Positions 45,301 through 59,500 are shown, numbered from the stretch's first letter. The stretch: DNA of 64,000 nucleotides from Azolla caroliniana (GCA_043228905.1 JBHGNT010000011.1:21762001-21826000), one strand, 5' to 3'. A program made the numbers and translations. Notes: a model not told the origin generated them from the letters alone.

Positions 45301-47888
45301 ATCCTTGATCGCAATGGGTAATGGTTAAGTAATCTATATTTCCATTAATGACAAAATCATGTTTCAAATTTTCAGTATTTTATTGAATAAGAGAGAAAAT
45401 TACCATTAGCGTCCACTGATTGTGATGGTGGAGGTAGCCAGACATCCGTAATGCCAGCAAGTGAAATTTCCTCTACCTGATCACGGAGAATATGATACCA
45501 AGGGTATTTCTTGGGTGATTCCCAATTAAAACCCTGTGGGAAATACTCACAACACAAAGTCATGCATAAGTTTATTAAAGGTATGCATAGAAAGCACAAA
45601 TAAAAACTGGTAAAACACTAAATTGTATAGATGCAAATAAAAATGGTGAAGACCCTAATTGAGTAGGATGGAAATAACATTTGTAAAGAAAACCTAAATT
45701 CAACGGCCCACTTTTGAAGATAGTATAGATAGCAGTTGAATGCAGGTGACTAAAGCAACCAAGAATACAGTTAACCATCCCAAAAAACATACATACATAT
45801 ATATGCACATAAAAACAGAAACAAATAACCCCAATTTGAATGTTAAGTTCCCATAACACATCTAGATCGGGATCTAGGGTTAGGGGATAATATTGAACCA
45901 TGCAGACATATAATTAATCATTCATAAAACAGAAACACCAGAGTTTGAACCATAACGAATGCCAGAGATAACCTAATGCAAGGGCATGCAAATACACCAT
46001 AAGTAACCTTGATAAAGTTGCAAAAACCCTGAATGAATGATCGAGGTCTATGCAGAGTGAACATTAAGTCAAACATGAATATAATTAAACATTCATAAAA
46101 TATAATTAAATCAAGCATGAATATAATTAAATACACAATCAGCTAGGCCAACATAAAACGGCAAAAAAAACCCTAATTGGGTGTGAGATAAAAGTAAACC
46201 CTAAACAAGACAGCAAAAAAACCCTAAAATTGGATGGAACATGCAAATGCAACATATTTCCCTAGTCAAAATGAGAACAATTGCAATGGAAATCCTGATA
46301 AAATGGACAAACAAAAACTACATTACAGTGTTCTGACCGGGGAAAAATACCCCAAAAATCAGATGGGATGGAAACCAACAAAAACCCTGAGTAATTGGGG
46401 AATGCACGAAATGCAAAATAAAACCAATGAGAAAAACCTTCGTCTAACGGAGCATGCAAGAAATACTATATAACTAATCTGGTCTAAAATCTAAATGTAA
46501 AAACCATAATCAAATGGGAATGGACATGCAAAATAAAATTCAACCCATTCAGCATAGAACAAAAAACAATGGAAAATGGGAGCATGCAAAAAATATACTA
46601 TAACAATTTGGAACAAAATCAAAATGGTGCCCAAAAACCCCTCAAATCGAAGCACACAAATATTACATAACTAATCTCGAAAAAAATTAAAACTGTGACT
46701 AAACTCTAATCAAACAGAGCACGCAAAAATTACAATAAAACTAACCTAGAACAACATAAGGATGATAGAGCTCTAGCAAACCCGAATAAAATGAATATGC
46801 AAATATGCAAATGATAAAAACTTGAATGACTCGTATCAGAGTCGAAACCATGGGGAAAACCTCACCAAATAGACATGCACAAACTCAATAAAAACGATGA
46901 AAAATCACTAATCAAAGACAACGGCTAAAAATAACTTGCAAAAATCCAGATGACTGCTGGAAAACTAACATATCGGATGGAACATGCAAAAGCATTCACT
47001 GTAAGAATAAAATCAAATTGGAAGGAAAGTCCTAAATTTGTTAAACCAATGAAATGCACATTCAAATATGTAACTAGCCTTTCAAAACCCTAATCAAATA
47101 GACATACAACAGAGGATACATATGAATTCTTACAGAGATCTCTAATAAACAGGGAATGCAAACTCTAATACAAATATATACTAGCTTCAAAAATACCTAA
47201 TAGGTAGGACATACACGAAATACAATAGAATCAGATACGAAAAAACCTGCAAATCAGTACACATATACAGCTCCAGTGAACGTCGAATCAAATGAAATAC
47301 AAAACAAAATTCAAATACATAACTAGCTTTGGAAAATCCTAATCAAAATGGACATGCAAAACAAAATACAGATGGTATTAGCATCGGTAAACAGTAATCA
47401 AATGGGCATGCAAAAAATAGATACAATTAGCTTCAGCAGACCCTTATGAAATAGACATGCATAAAAGAAGATACTTCAGTATATATAACGAGCTTCCAGA
47501 AAACCCTTTTTATCAGTCCAAATGCAAAACAGCAACAATTACAAGAAAAATCCAGAATTACCTGTAGCAGAAGGTGATCCGAGAGGGGTGGAGGGGAGGG
47601 TCTTCCAGGGCGAACCCGAGCGCCATGAATCTCCGTGATTCCAAACATATTCTGGCGACCATCGGGGGCTTCGGACTTCTGGATCCATTTCTTGGAGAAC
47701 AGATCAATTTTCGCAGGCGCCGATGCCGGAGAAGTTTGATGTGCGCATATTTGGGAAGAAGAACGACAATTGCTATGTTTTAGTACATGATAGAAAGGGG
47801 GGGTGGTGGCAAATATCCGATTAGGGCTGCTTGTGGCAGGAGCAGGAGCAGGAGCAGGAGAAGGAGTGAAACTAGACAAGCGATCCAT
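42364..47888 (-). CDS. Alpha-amylase (GH13), predicted plastid form, 8 exons
   Basis: Exons in coding order: 47888-47562, 45533-45404, 45022-44599, 44212-44124, 43703-43551, 43272-43136, 43028-42859, 42673-42364; 1740 nt, 579 residues, all GT-AG. It hydrolyses alpha-1,4 links in starch. Conserved blocks are GFNWES (110-115), ADIVINHR (189-196), GWRFDF with nucleophile D282, GELW with acid/base E307, and FIDNHDTGS with D389, so all three catalytic acids are present. Residues 1-109 are rich in Ser, Ala and Pro and poor in acidic residues at the start, like a transit peptide; this placement is inference. It lacks the long starch-binding front of AMY3-type enzymes. Intron 1 (2 kb) falls between LLQ and GFNWES. 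The frame runs about 76 residues past the usual AIWE end. Confidence 0.9.
45534..47561 (-). other. Large intron 1 of the alpha-amylase gene
   Basis: It is bounded by gtaattctgg at the 5' side and ttcccacag at the 3' side (minus strand). It is AT-rich and has many short A-rich repeats of the type 'aaaccctaatcaaa' and 'catgcaaa', but no coding frame of note. Confidence 0.8.
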
Positions 47889-48043
47889 GAAGTGGGTTTT
47901 GAATTAGAGGAGTAGTGAAGAAGGGCATGGTGATGATGGTGGTGGTGGTTACCTCCCGATGGCTGGCCCCTTTCTTATTATTCAGTCTCTGTCTGTTTTA
48001 GCGTGTGTATTAGTAGTAGTAATTTAGTAGTACATAGTTCCTC

Positions 48044-48094
48044 ATACATACATACATACATACATACATACATACATACATACATACATACATA
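48044..48094. repeat. (TACA)n microsatellite upstream of the alpha-amylase gene
   Basis: About twelve cata/taca units lie 156 bp upstream of the amylase ATG, on the 5' side of the gene. Its length could vary between alleles. Confidence 0.93.
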
Positions 48095-50116
48095 GAACAG
48101 GGTTGATGTACCCCCGGTCTTCGACTTTCATGTTTAGAGAAGAGACATATTCTTCGACTTTCATGTTGTATGATCCATACACGATATATTTTTACTTGTA
48201 AAGAGATCCATACTAGTTTATTTATATTCATAAGGGACCTATACATACGATTTCTGGGACGGATTCGCTCGGGAGATTTATACATATTTACCTATGGGAA
48301 TATACAGTTCAACCTTGGGTGAGAATCAAACTTACTTCTTTTTATTTGATGGTGTAAACCATGAGCCAATCACTGAAGAGATTGGACGCGGAAAAAAGAA
48401 AAACATTCAACGAATGAACACGTTCGCCCAATTTGATCACATACTTGTTCATGTTTGTGTAGTTTTATCGATTTGATGACCGCAAGCTTTTGGTTCATTT
48501 GGAATCCAAACTAGAAATTTATCCACATTGGCTTGACATATATTCATTGGTTGATCTAGAGAAATGTTGAGATACCAAGTTCAAGTATCCAATGAGTGTG
48601 GGATTCCACATAAAATTGTGTCGATTATCCAAGTCAAAATTGGTTGATTCCTAAAACCCGATATATTATCTCTCATTCAATATAAGCCCTTCTTGGCCAT
48701 GTTATTGTTTACTTAGTAGATGTGGATATTAATGCATCGAACTCAAGGTCACATTGGTAATAGAATCTTGATATTCCAATGCATCTTGTTGAAGTTCAAT
48801 TCTGCAAAAATTTACAGTCTAGTGCAATTATTGCATTGGCAGAAAAAGGATATTGGATAGTGCCCACCCTAGTTCACACAAAGAAGTGATCCGTCTAGTT
48901 AGAATATTATATTCGATTAGATATATTTACATTTCAACTAGAACTGATGGTAGTGGTTCTAGTTTACGCTAAACAATGGCCCGTTAAAGGACACCAAAGA
49001 CAGGGTAGGGACAAGATCTCAATGGCAATGTAGGAGTTGTGGTTGCTATTGAGGATATGGGCGACACCGTGACACTTATAAGAGAATGTGGGGTGGCGAT
49101 CATTCGACATAATTTGGTGGAAGTGAATGGCATCGATCCATTATGCTTGGCTTCTACCATATAAGTTGCATATAATTGTCATCACCACGTAAGGAAGGTT
49201 TCCCCCATTGAGAAGAAGCCAAGGAAGTCTAACTCCTATGAGGGGAGGGGAGGGAGCTTATAGAATACATGCTCCTCCTAAGTCATGAGGATGACCAAGG
49301 AGCTCGACTAAAAGCTAGCAAAATTATAAAGGTAAGGTACTATACAAAGCTTCTTCTATATGCGTAAACAAGTCAAACCATTTGTCTGCGGTGGTTTATA
49401 TAAATAAACCAATGCCTTGAAACAATGTGAATATCAATGCCACCAAACTCATGGATGCAAATATATGATACATTTGAAAAGACCGGTGGAAGTGTCCAAA
49501 TGGCATAATGACAAACCATGACTATGGATTGATCAGTAAGAACTCTATCTATGGTTGAAAAAGATCCTATGTCAAAAGAATCAGGTATACACACACATAT
49601 ACAAGAGGAGGAGGAGGATGGTGGGCCACTAAAATGATCAATATACATAGATTTGTCCATTCATGGGGCCATTCATTGGTCAATCAATGACCCAAGCCTC
49701 TTTCTTCATGACCTTGTTTCACAATGTTTGTTAGAAGACAACAAAAAAGTTTGTACGCATACAACTTTTGTGTATATAGAATTATATATCCATAAAGTCA
49801 TGATCCTCTGATATTTGGCATTACATGAAACCTCTGAATTAATCAGATGCCAAACATTCGAAGGATGGTTGTACATATATATATACATATACATATCTTT
49901 TTAAGGTCCCCTAGTAGAAAGAACCCTGGGAGACCGATTGGGATCTATATAATATATATATATATATATATATAATGGATGAGAACTAAGGGCCGGGCCA
50001 GATCCCACACGTATTGGGAGAAGATCTGATGAACTTGGATTCTCTCAAAATTTAAGACTTTGATGATGCTAGGTTGTATTAATGTGATGGTATGTATATT
50101 GTTTCTGTTTAGGCTA

Positions 50117-50149
<33 letters not shown>

Positions 50150-50271
50150 CATAAGACAATCAAAATGTATAAGCATTCTATAAACAGAGGTAGTAATGGC
50201 GCCAAATAGTAGAGTCCGCATCCAGTCTAGATATAACTGCCAGGTAATGTTGGTTGTTAGAAATGAAAAGA
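48095..50271. other. Intergenic DNA between amylase and MYB genes
   Basis: No gene or intact transposon was recognised. It contains a (TA)n tract at about 49952-49976 and a (CA)n(TA)n tract at about 50118-50150. Open stretches are short and unrelated to known families. Confidence 0.55.
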
Positions 50272-51999
50272 CTAGAGGAGGTGGTGATGGAGTAGGGAGG
50301 TAGGGGTGGAGTGATGGGGGAGGAAGGAGGAATTGGGGTGGTTGATCAAGGAAGAAGCAGGTGGGAGGGGAGGAGCAGAGGTGGGGTTGTTATTATCATT
50401 ATTATATGGAGTGGGAGGTGGAGGATAAAGGGGAGGGAGGGTGAGGGGATGATTATAATAATAATGAGGAGGAGGAGGAGGCTGAGGCTGAGTCTGAGGC
50501 TGAGGCTGCGACGAGAAATGGAGGTGCCGCCGTGATGATAATGATAATGATGATGATAATGATGATGATGATGATGATATTGATGATGATGATGATGGAG
50601 GAGGAGAAGGGTCTGAAGAAGAAGAAGAAGAAGAATCCGGAGATACGCGAGGAAGAGGAGGCCGAGGCCGAGGCCGAGAAGAGTGGGGGGTGGGCGGAGG
50701 AGGAGGAGGAGGAGGAGGAGAGGATGGAGGAGGAGAGCGGGAGGAATAAGTGGGCGTCGTAGGCAGGTGTCCGGGCCTGGCCGTGCCAATGGTAGTGCTA
50801 GCTATGGGCCCCACAGAGGATTCAGTTGTGGCAGCAGAAGCAGCATCCCTCTTCTTGCACTCAATTGTGCCCCTCTCTGTAGTATTGGTATTGCTATAAT
50901 TGGTATTCAAGGTATTGCTATTGGTATTGGTTGTAGTGGCGGGGGCGGGGGAGGTGATGTCGTGGATGCTGGATCTCCTCTTGTCCTTGTTGATGGCGGT
51001 GAGGCGTATGAAGTACTTCTGGGCGTGGCTCGCCACTTGCGTCGGCGTCCTCGACACCACGAAATTCCTCGAGATGCTCCTCCAGTCTCCCTTCCCAAAC
51101 TTATCCAACCCCAGCAAGAACAACCTAACAATAACATATCATCATCATCATCATTCATCATTACTCATCATATTTTCTTAGATCGGGCTCCCTCTCTGAC
51201 ATTAATCCCCTCCCAAACTCACAAATTTGCTTCATTCTTTCTTGTGACACACACACACACACACACAGAGAGTTTAAAATCTGAGAGATTTTCATTGAAC
51301 TCACCTATGCTCTTCCTCTGTCCATGGGATCCCTTTCTTCCGCTCCTGATCTGATGATACTTTGGACATGGACGATCCCATCAAATTTGCCTGCGGGACA
51401 CGACCATATGGCCGCCCCACAGGTCCATTCGACTTCACCATCTCATTCGTCTTTGCCATGAGTGGCGGCGGCAGAAGAGCAGGAGGGGCCGGATCATCAC
51501 CACCACCGCCACCACCATCGTCGTCGTCGTCGTCATCGTCATCTTTATACAGATCGTCCATTTCAGATTCATCCACAATGGTACTATCCTTAAAAGGGCC
51601 AGATTTTCCCACATCATGGCCGCCTGGATGATATCTGAATCTGCGATTTCCGTCATAGTGATCATAAGGGGGCGGCAAGATTAGTCCTGATTCGATGGAG
51701 GCCAAATCATGGAGGAGGAGATCGTAGTGCCGTTTGACTTGGGACACTGATTTCCCTGGAACCATACATGCGATTTGGTCAATTCCATTAGCCAATCCTA
51801 AGAGCAATGAAGAAGAAGAAGAAGAAGAAGAAAGATCAGGGGAATTGATGAGTAAGGTGTTAGCAAGGGCTTGCTCAAAGAGCTTATTCTCATGGAAGCT
51901 CCATGGAGTAGCATTAAAAGTGGAGTGAACAGTATGATGATGAGGATGCAGGTGGTGGCGATTGGGAGGAGGGGGAGGGGGAGGATCGGAAGCACTCAT
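50272..51999 (-). CDS. Two-repeat (SANT/SHAQKYF) MYB transcription factor, DIVARICATA-like, 2 exons
   Basis: Exons 51999-51305 and 51124-50272 (1548 nt, 515 residues), intron GT-AG. A first SANT-type repeat spans about residues 31-95 ([15 protein letters not shown]...[12 protein letters not shown]), including an extra serine run. The second repeat at about 224-272 is [24 protein letters not shown]...[11 protein letters not shown], with SHAQKYF at 264-270. The intron cuts the second repeat after EEH, a position known for this class. Such proteins bind I-box/GATA-like promoter sites and control development or stress genes, in the nucleus. ATG 51999 is preferred because the open frame upstream to 52173 is built from poly-Phe, poly-Ser and poly-Glu coded by repeats. 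The C-terminal 220 residues are almost wholly Ser, Pro, His, Thr and Asn runs, and family members are usually about 300 residues. Confidence 0.87.
50460..50730. repeat. Cluster of trinucleotide and hexanucleotide repeats in MYB exon 2
   Basis: It holds runs of gaggag, gaggct, gatgat, gaagaa and gaggcc. On the coding strand they make Ser, Pro, His, Gln and Leu-free homopolymer tracts. All keep the reading frame. Confidence 0.85.
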
Positions 52000-52256
52000 A
52001 TCTTCTTCTTCTTCTTCTTCTTCTTCTGTTATTTTCTTTCCTTTTTTTTGATGCAGGAAGTCAAGGAGGACTATTGATTTTAAGAAGAAGAAGAAGAAGA
52101 AAAAAGAAGAAGAAGAAGGAGAAGAAGAAGAAAGAGGGGGAAGGGAGAAGGCCGCCTTTTCCTCTCCGTCCAACGTGGAGATTCTCTAACCTTATCCGTT
52201 TCTCTCTCTTTTACACACACACATACGCGCGAGCGCACACACGCACACACGACAGC

Positions 52257-52287
<31 letters not shown>

Positions 52288-52360
52288 GCACATTTGAAAT
52301 GCCAATGCCAATGCCAATTCATAGAAATGAGAATCTCTCTCTCTCTCTCTCTCTCTCTAC
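52000..52360 (-). promoter_or_regulatory. Probable 5' leader/promoter region of the MYB gene, repeat-rich
   Basis: Immediately upstream of the chosen start lie (GAA)n tracts (52000-52135), a (CA)-rich stretch, (GA)n at 52254-52284 and (CT)n at 52331-52358. Polypurine/polypyrimidine tracts like these are common in plant leaders and core promoters. No TATA box was identified. Confidence 0.45.
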
Positions 52361-55300
52361 CAATCAGTCACTCTTCGATCAATCGGAAAGTGTGAAATGG
52401 AGATCCCGTCCCCCCTTGATCAATCACTCTTCGATAATCGATAAACTCGTTTTTTGCGGAAACCGAGCTGCTTGCTTAAGCTTTGCCTCACACGAGTCTC
52501 TATACCCTCGATCTAATTCCACTGCAATGACCTACCCCTTTATCCAGGCGGTTCGGCTTGCTTGTCAACACATCTCGAACTTCTTTTAAATATGCCCCAT
52601 AGATATGTGGTGAGGGATTCAAAACCATAGGCCATTGCTATAGCTCGAATGAAGGCATGTGCGATATAACTAATGTTCTACAACTCGAAGAAGTTGTTAT
52701 ATCATTGTGTCAAGGAGCGAAATTTTGCCACGCTCTAGAGTCCCACTGGATTTGGGAGGCTGATGCAAGCAACATGTAAGCATATTTCACATTTTAAATT
52801 CAACTAGTATGATTGGTAGTGACCATGTCATTGGGAGAATTTTGTTCAAAGCATCTTTAATATCCTCAACTAGACACATTCATTTTTCTTGTAAAGATTG
52901 CCTTGTAAGTATTATAATATGCAGAAGTTATTTGTCTTTTATGTATGAAGATACAACTATTGTCACAGTTCCAATGTTTTTCTATGTAACAAAGAGGATG
53001 CGATGAATTATAAAAAAGTGCAACTTACATTGACATCTCTTTCTACTTTATTAGGTTTACAAGTTCCAATTACGAGGACAAGTAGAAGACATTAAATAGC
53101 CTGGAACAAATCATCAATGATATTGTCCATTTACTTTTAAAGGACATCATAACCGCTTGGGCAAGTTGTTTAACCGTTTATAGAGCCAGTGAACATCATG
53201 CGCGCTTCAATGTAATTATGTCAACACGTAAACAACTGTAAATGCTTTATTGCGAGCTCTCCACTTTCCCTTTCTATGATTGACACCCATATGATACCAC
53301 AAAATGTTTGCATATTTGTAGGATAGATGCATATCACCTAAACCATCTTCAATCCACTGTATACACACTAGGATCAATAAAATTTCATAGTGCATGATAT
53401 ATGCAACTGTATTATGCATTAGAAAGAGAACTCATTGAACATCTAACCTCTTGTATGGAAAATATGTTAGTAAATATGTTACACGATGTCTATAATGAAA
53501 TGTTGTCCATACATGACCGTTGATAATCAAAGAGCTTAGTTTCGAAACTACTTGCATAATGTTTATTGTCCTCAACAAATTATGAGTACTGTGGATTTTG
53601 ATATTGGATATTCCAAGAATGCGAGGAAACACAACTTCGATAATGACGTCCAAAAAATAAACTTCCATGGACCTTTGGTAATGATAATGCTTACATCATC
53701 CCATGGAAGCAAGCAATGTGGAAGCATCATGGACTGACCATACACATTGTAAGTGCAAATATAATCATCAACAAAATTACAAAGTTGATGTGTTCCACCA
53801 ATATTTCAGGGTAACCAACTGAAGATTTCTTCTGGACTCTATATGTGGATGACCCTTGATGAGCATTCTAAAAGTATATCAAGTTGTTGTGATCATTATA
53901 AACAATTATGTGGTGGGTAGAACTGTCCAAGGATGGACATCACTCCTCAAATGGACACACAATGGCCATAAGCTAATTGTCAAATCATATGTGGAGAATC
54001 AAACATATCAGTCTATGTGGACAAGTCACCACTATATGTCCCTCACCCCTACAATATGGAAGGGATAGTTTCCTCAATATTGTTGCTTTCCCTTACACAC
54101 ATATATCCTTAATGTTGTGTTGCCTTGATCTCCATCAAAATGGGGTAATCCATAGAATGAGGTTGGGTACTTAAGCATGCCTTGAAGTTTTCTTCAATCT
54201 ATGGATTTGCATTAGTTGGCACTTAAAACACCCCTATTATAATTTATTGATTCATGACATTGCTCTATTAATAACTTATGTAAGTGACGTAGGATCTATC
54301 ATCTTAGCAAAGAGCAACAATCAAATGCTTCTTTTCATTGTGAAGCATGTTTCAGAATTTATCCATTAGTTCATCCTAAAGGATATCACATGCAAGTGTG
54401 AAAATTAAAAGGTTGTTCAAAAAATTGAACAAGAATATAAATTACGAGGCAATGTAAACACATTGTGCCTTGAGAGTAATGTGTTATTTTCAAATAACTA
54501 AAAGTATTTACTTGAGGGTTGACTATCATACAAGTATCAAAATCTTTTATGAACAAGTATCAGTATCTTTTCAAATTTCAATTGTATTATTACCACCATA
54601 GAATTGAAACTTTGTACGTTTATATTGCACAACAAATTTATAGAAGATGCATAAAACATGCCCTTATGTACATATACCATTTATATGTGGCCTTGAAACT
54701 TCCACGTCTAGATTACACAATATTAAAACACCATTTTTGTTCTAATCCACGTGCTGCAATGACATTATACATAATATTAGGACTACAACGTTGTTCTCGT
54801 TTTCGTCAACCTATCAATTACCATGATCATTACCATGTCCCAAAAAACCCGGAAGGCATTGAGGATCTAGAGGCTAGCTAACTTAACACAAGGTCATGGA
54901 AATGACACCAACAAAGCATATACATATGTATGGTCAAGAGTCGCCAAACACATAAGGTTCCAAAGTTTAATGTGTAAAGTGAAGATAGCAAGCTCAAGGA
55001 ATTAGGACTAGGAGTCATGAACTAAATTTAATGATGTTATCCAAATGGCTTTGGCCCTTATTTGACCTAAAGCTAGAAGTAGCCAAACTTCCCCTTAAAT
55101 CTTAGACACTTTCAAGGAAATTTGTCAATGTTAATTCAACATTACATTAGACTTTAGACAAATATCCGTTCTCATCCTTGTCATCATGAAAATTCATCTT
55201 ATTGATTTGTTCACATGTTATTAAACAAAGTGAGTTCAATATTGAAATAAAGGAATGGATATGTTAATAAATTTGTCGAAGATCTACTTATCATGATCAT

Positions 55301-56508
55301 GTTGAAGATGAAAAAAGTTTGTCAATCGTATAATTGTTTAAATTCACAATTTTGGTCACTATCAAAGTTGACCAATTGGGCAAAAATTTGTATGCCCCTT
55401 TCTACTTTCATTTTGCAAAACTGAACAAAAATTGACATTTATTATCAGCTATTTAGTGATCATTCTTAATCTTTTTCTTAAATACACACGTTGAATGATC
55501 CTCTACAGAATCATGATCATCTTCATTTGTTAGTGTTGCCTAAGGCAAACAATGCAATTGTTCTCAACCCTAAGGTTATTAAATCTCAACTATAAACTAT
55601 ATTTTAATGAGAAACCATTCTTTCTTTTTTTTAGTAACACTTTTATTACTAGTGGAAAACCTCAAAGTGAGGTGAAAAGCCACAAAGAATAAAGAAAAAT
55701 ATACAAGCATCAATTAGACACTAAAGAGCTTAAAAGCACTCAAAAGTAAAGGTTGTAAATTTGGAGTGTAATGTCTCTAAGTTGCAAACAATCAAATAGA
55801 AATTGCCTAATGAGAAACCATTCATTTGCAAACTTTGAGGTAAGATGAAACAATGAAGGTAACACTTAGGAACACCTAGACTATATCCTGACAAATAATT
55901 TCATTATTATGACAGTGATAACCTTCTCAATTTAAGCTTGATGCTTATCATTCATCTCAAATGGTCATATTGCCTGTTGCTAAAATGTATAATTTAAATA
56001 ATAACCTTTTAGCTACTATTGGTTTTATCAGTGGTAGTTTTGACATTATAATTTATGACAGAACTACTCTTAAAAAATATTAGTCTACTTCTTGCGTCTT
56101 AAACACATAAAGATATCCTTTATTGTGTTCATATATGTGGGTATTTTTTGGAACTGAGGTTTGCAGAGGCCATTAGGTTTAATTCGATTCATTTTGTCTC
56201 TTTGGACTGAGGTTTGCCATTGGAAAAAAACAAACCAATTGTAACCTTTTTTGAATTCATGTTTCAAGATTAAAAACTACATGATTGGATATAAAACCAG
56301 TATCAATTAACAAAAGATATATAACTGAACTTTGTCTCTTGAGGATATGTATAAAAGAAAAAGACCTTTATTCCATCGAAACTAAATAGGGGGGCCACAA
56401 CCAAAACTATATAATATCACACAAATCATAGAAAACTTTGCACCTGAAAGCATTTCATTCAACAGATTGGATCAACCAAATAACATCTCTATTTCTCTGT
56501 TTCTCTGG
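52361..56508. other. Intergenic DNA, AT-rich, no gene seen
   Basis: I scanned both strands of these 4 kb and found no coding family, RNA gene or LTR pair. Old transposon remains are likely but not identifiable by eye. Confidence 0.5.
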
Positions 56509-59500
56509 CTACACTATGTTGCATTCATTTGAACAAATGAATTGAAACACCTTTTTGCTGACCACGCCAGTGATCTCCTTGTTTTGATTTCTGATGGGAA
56601 TGCCTTTGAGAAGGTTCTCCTGGGCTTTTTCATCTCCTTTCTACATCACATGACAGGCAGTTAGAATCACAGTTGAGCTTGAGAATGGACATTCATAAAC
56701 TGATTGTGGAAAAAAAGGCATACAAGTTTGGAGTATGCTGACATGAGTGACAAGGGAGTAGGATATCTGTCTAGAATTGACTGTGCAATGCTCTCCGTTA
56801 CTTGCTTTACCTACAATCATTGCACTATTATGAAATTATTCACTGAATTGAAATCATCGTTTCTCTTTTATCATAGCAATTGTACAATTTATCATCAATG
56901 AAAGCATACCTGCATCAGCATCACACCGAACACATCACGCACTCTCTCTTTCTCAAGAGCTTTGCAATCATCTACAAATTGCCTGTATGTCTTGCACAGA
57001 CTTTGCCTTTGTTTGTCTCTACTTAGTTCATCATACAAACCATAAATTGCATGTGTGAGATGACCATACAATCTCATGGTATCACGTACATTGGATGTTC
57101 TTTGTACATCAAAACCTTCTGCAATTTCAGTAGTGAAACACCTGCCTCCCACAAAAGCAGAAACTTCTTTAGAATCCTCACACCACCAGAAAGACATAAA
57201 GGCAAATGAACATTTAACATACGCAGTCTTTATACTTTCAGCAGAATCCATTACGTTGGGATCTCCTTCAACCACGTAAATCAATTTCTGTAAACCACTC
57301 CTCTGCAACAAATGATGTTTATAATCATCCATCATGCTCTTCATAATAATACACAAAGTCAATGACAAACAATTAAAAAATTTGCATACAAACCTTCCAT
57401 CTTTGCTTGATTAAATTCTAGATGACATTTCACCATTACTTTATATAGTCCTGTGTTTTGTGAGCATTAACACTACATGGTAGTTTAGATGCTAAACATA
57501 CTGAATAATAATCATGGAACATTTGCTGCCTCTTGCAATAATCAATTCATATTCAATTTAACATTATAGGACATGCCAGACAGTTGTGTTCATTCAGTAA
57601 TTTAATAATGAATCCTGCAGAGACTTGAGAACATACCAGCAGACGAAGTTTCTGTTGTTTGTATCGTGTATCCTTAATGGAGCTCAACAAGTCACCTACT
57701 TTCTTTCTTTCTATAATAAAATCAAGGACGTACTCTTCACCGCTTACTTTATGCCTTGCAATCCAGAGTGTATCACCAATTGGAAGGTGCCTTACCTGTT
57801 GAATGAGGAACTAATACCTGATATTCTGTATAATTCAACTGAAAAATAATCCATATAACAGTATTTCAACAGCATGAAGAGTTACCTCAACTTCAATTTT
57901 GAATTGACATTGCAACTGATCAGCAAACTTGTCACGAGCATTTCTACAAGAAAACAGAAGATTTTTTTTGTTTTTCATATAAAAATATTATACAATATTT
58001 TGTACAATACAAAAATTAGAAAGTTGCAAAGCACAAGATCACATGGACAGGGAAACAAAGAAGCCAGCAACAAATTAACTACAGTGCATCTCTACAACAG
58101 ATAAAGACAAAAATACAGAGAGAACCAAACCCTCGACCTTAATATTCATCGAAGATCTTCTCTAGAAAGGGAATTTCTGAATATATGCTAAGGCATTAGA
58201 ATATTCTCTTCCTGCTGTACATTATCCATGTTGGGTTATTTAGTTTCCAGCTGCATGGCCTCCTGATGTAATCGAGAGAGCACTGAATCTCTGCTTTCTT
58301 GAGACTCGTATGCTCCATATGATTGCCAGAATCACCAACCAAAGAATCTAAAATATGTTTTGCTTTTCGCATTACAATCATTGCCCAAATAATCAATGCA
58401 ACCTTAATCCTGTATTTTATGTGAGCAGAAATCTTGGCCAACTGCTTCTTGTGACCTGTGTGCTCCATATGATTGCCAGAATCACCAACCAAAGAATCTA
58501 AAATAAGTTTTGTTTTTCGCCTTACAATCATTGCCCAATAAATCAATGCAACCTTAATCCTGTATGTGATCAGAAATCTTGGCCAACTGCTTATTGATCA
58601 TTTTTCTCTAGGATAATTCTGTATGGAATGACTGTTGAATTAATTATACCTTATTTTATATGTATTGGCACTAGCTCATGACTACATTTTTGAAAGTTTC
58701 CTACCATTTCCTAATTTGGAAAGAAGGAAACACATTTATTCATTTTCTCAAGGGACTTGAGATTGTTGGATGCCATAATATCCACAGAAATACACGAGAA
58801 TTTACTTTACCTTGGAACGCTGAAATTCATTGAACCCAGTAGTATCACTCCCTTAAGAACCACCCGCCAAGAGTGAATCACTCCCTGATATACACGTATC
58901 GAATGTCTGTCCTTAGTAAACCACAAGGGTGGTTGTACATTTTCTTGGTTCTTTATGGGAGCCTGTTTTATAATAAAAGCATCTTTTCACAGGAAATAAC
59001 GGGAGAGAAGTGCAAGGACATCCGTCATGTAAAAATTCTTTTAAATCTACTGCTAAGATGGCATTCCATGTGTCAGACCAGCCTCAACTCTATCCCAGAA
59101 CCTTATCAAGAGAAGTTAATATCAAGACATTAGAAGATATCAAGATTCTATATTAAGACCATTTCAAGAATTTGTTTCATGAGCCCCACATTATAGAACA
59201 AGCTACACAATTGTTTGAAGCATTGTAATATTAAATCTATAATCTTACCCTTTACTTCCATTCATGAATTGTTCCCGATCATCAAGGAGTAATATCACAG
59301 CATATACATCAACGAACTGTTCGCCCTCCAATAGAGGTGGCATCCTTAATCCACCCAATTTTGACTCATTATCCACTACATCAATATTTGAAGTTTTTCT
59401 AAAAACTTCTGTCTGCTTTTTAAACCAAAAGATCGAGTTAAGGATCAAAAGAAACAAAATAAAATATATAAAAAAAACACGCTAACAGACAAAAACCTGC

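Noticed and set aside
48095-50271. A further gene or retroelement between amylase and MYB
   Set aside because: No motif of any retroelement domain and no splice-compatible frames could be supported.
52000-52173. Upstream ATG (52173) as the start of the MYB protein
   Set aside because: The extra 58 residues are poly-Ser, poly-Phe and poly-Glu from simple repeats in what looks like the leader. ATG 51999 starts shortly before the conserved SANT repeat.
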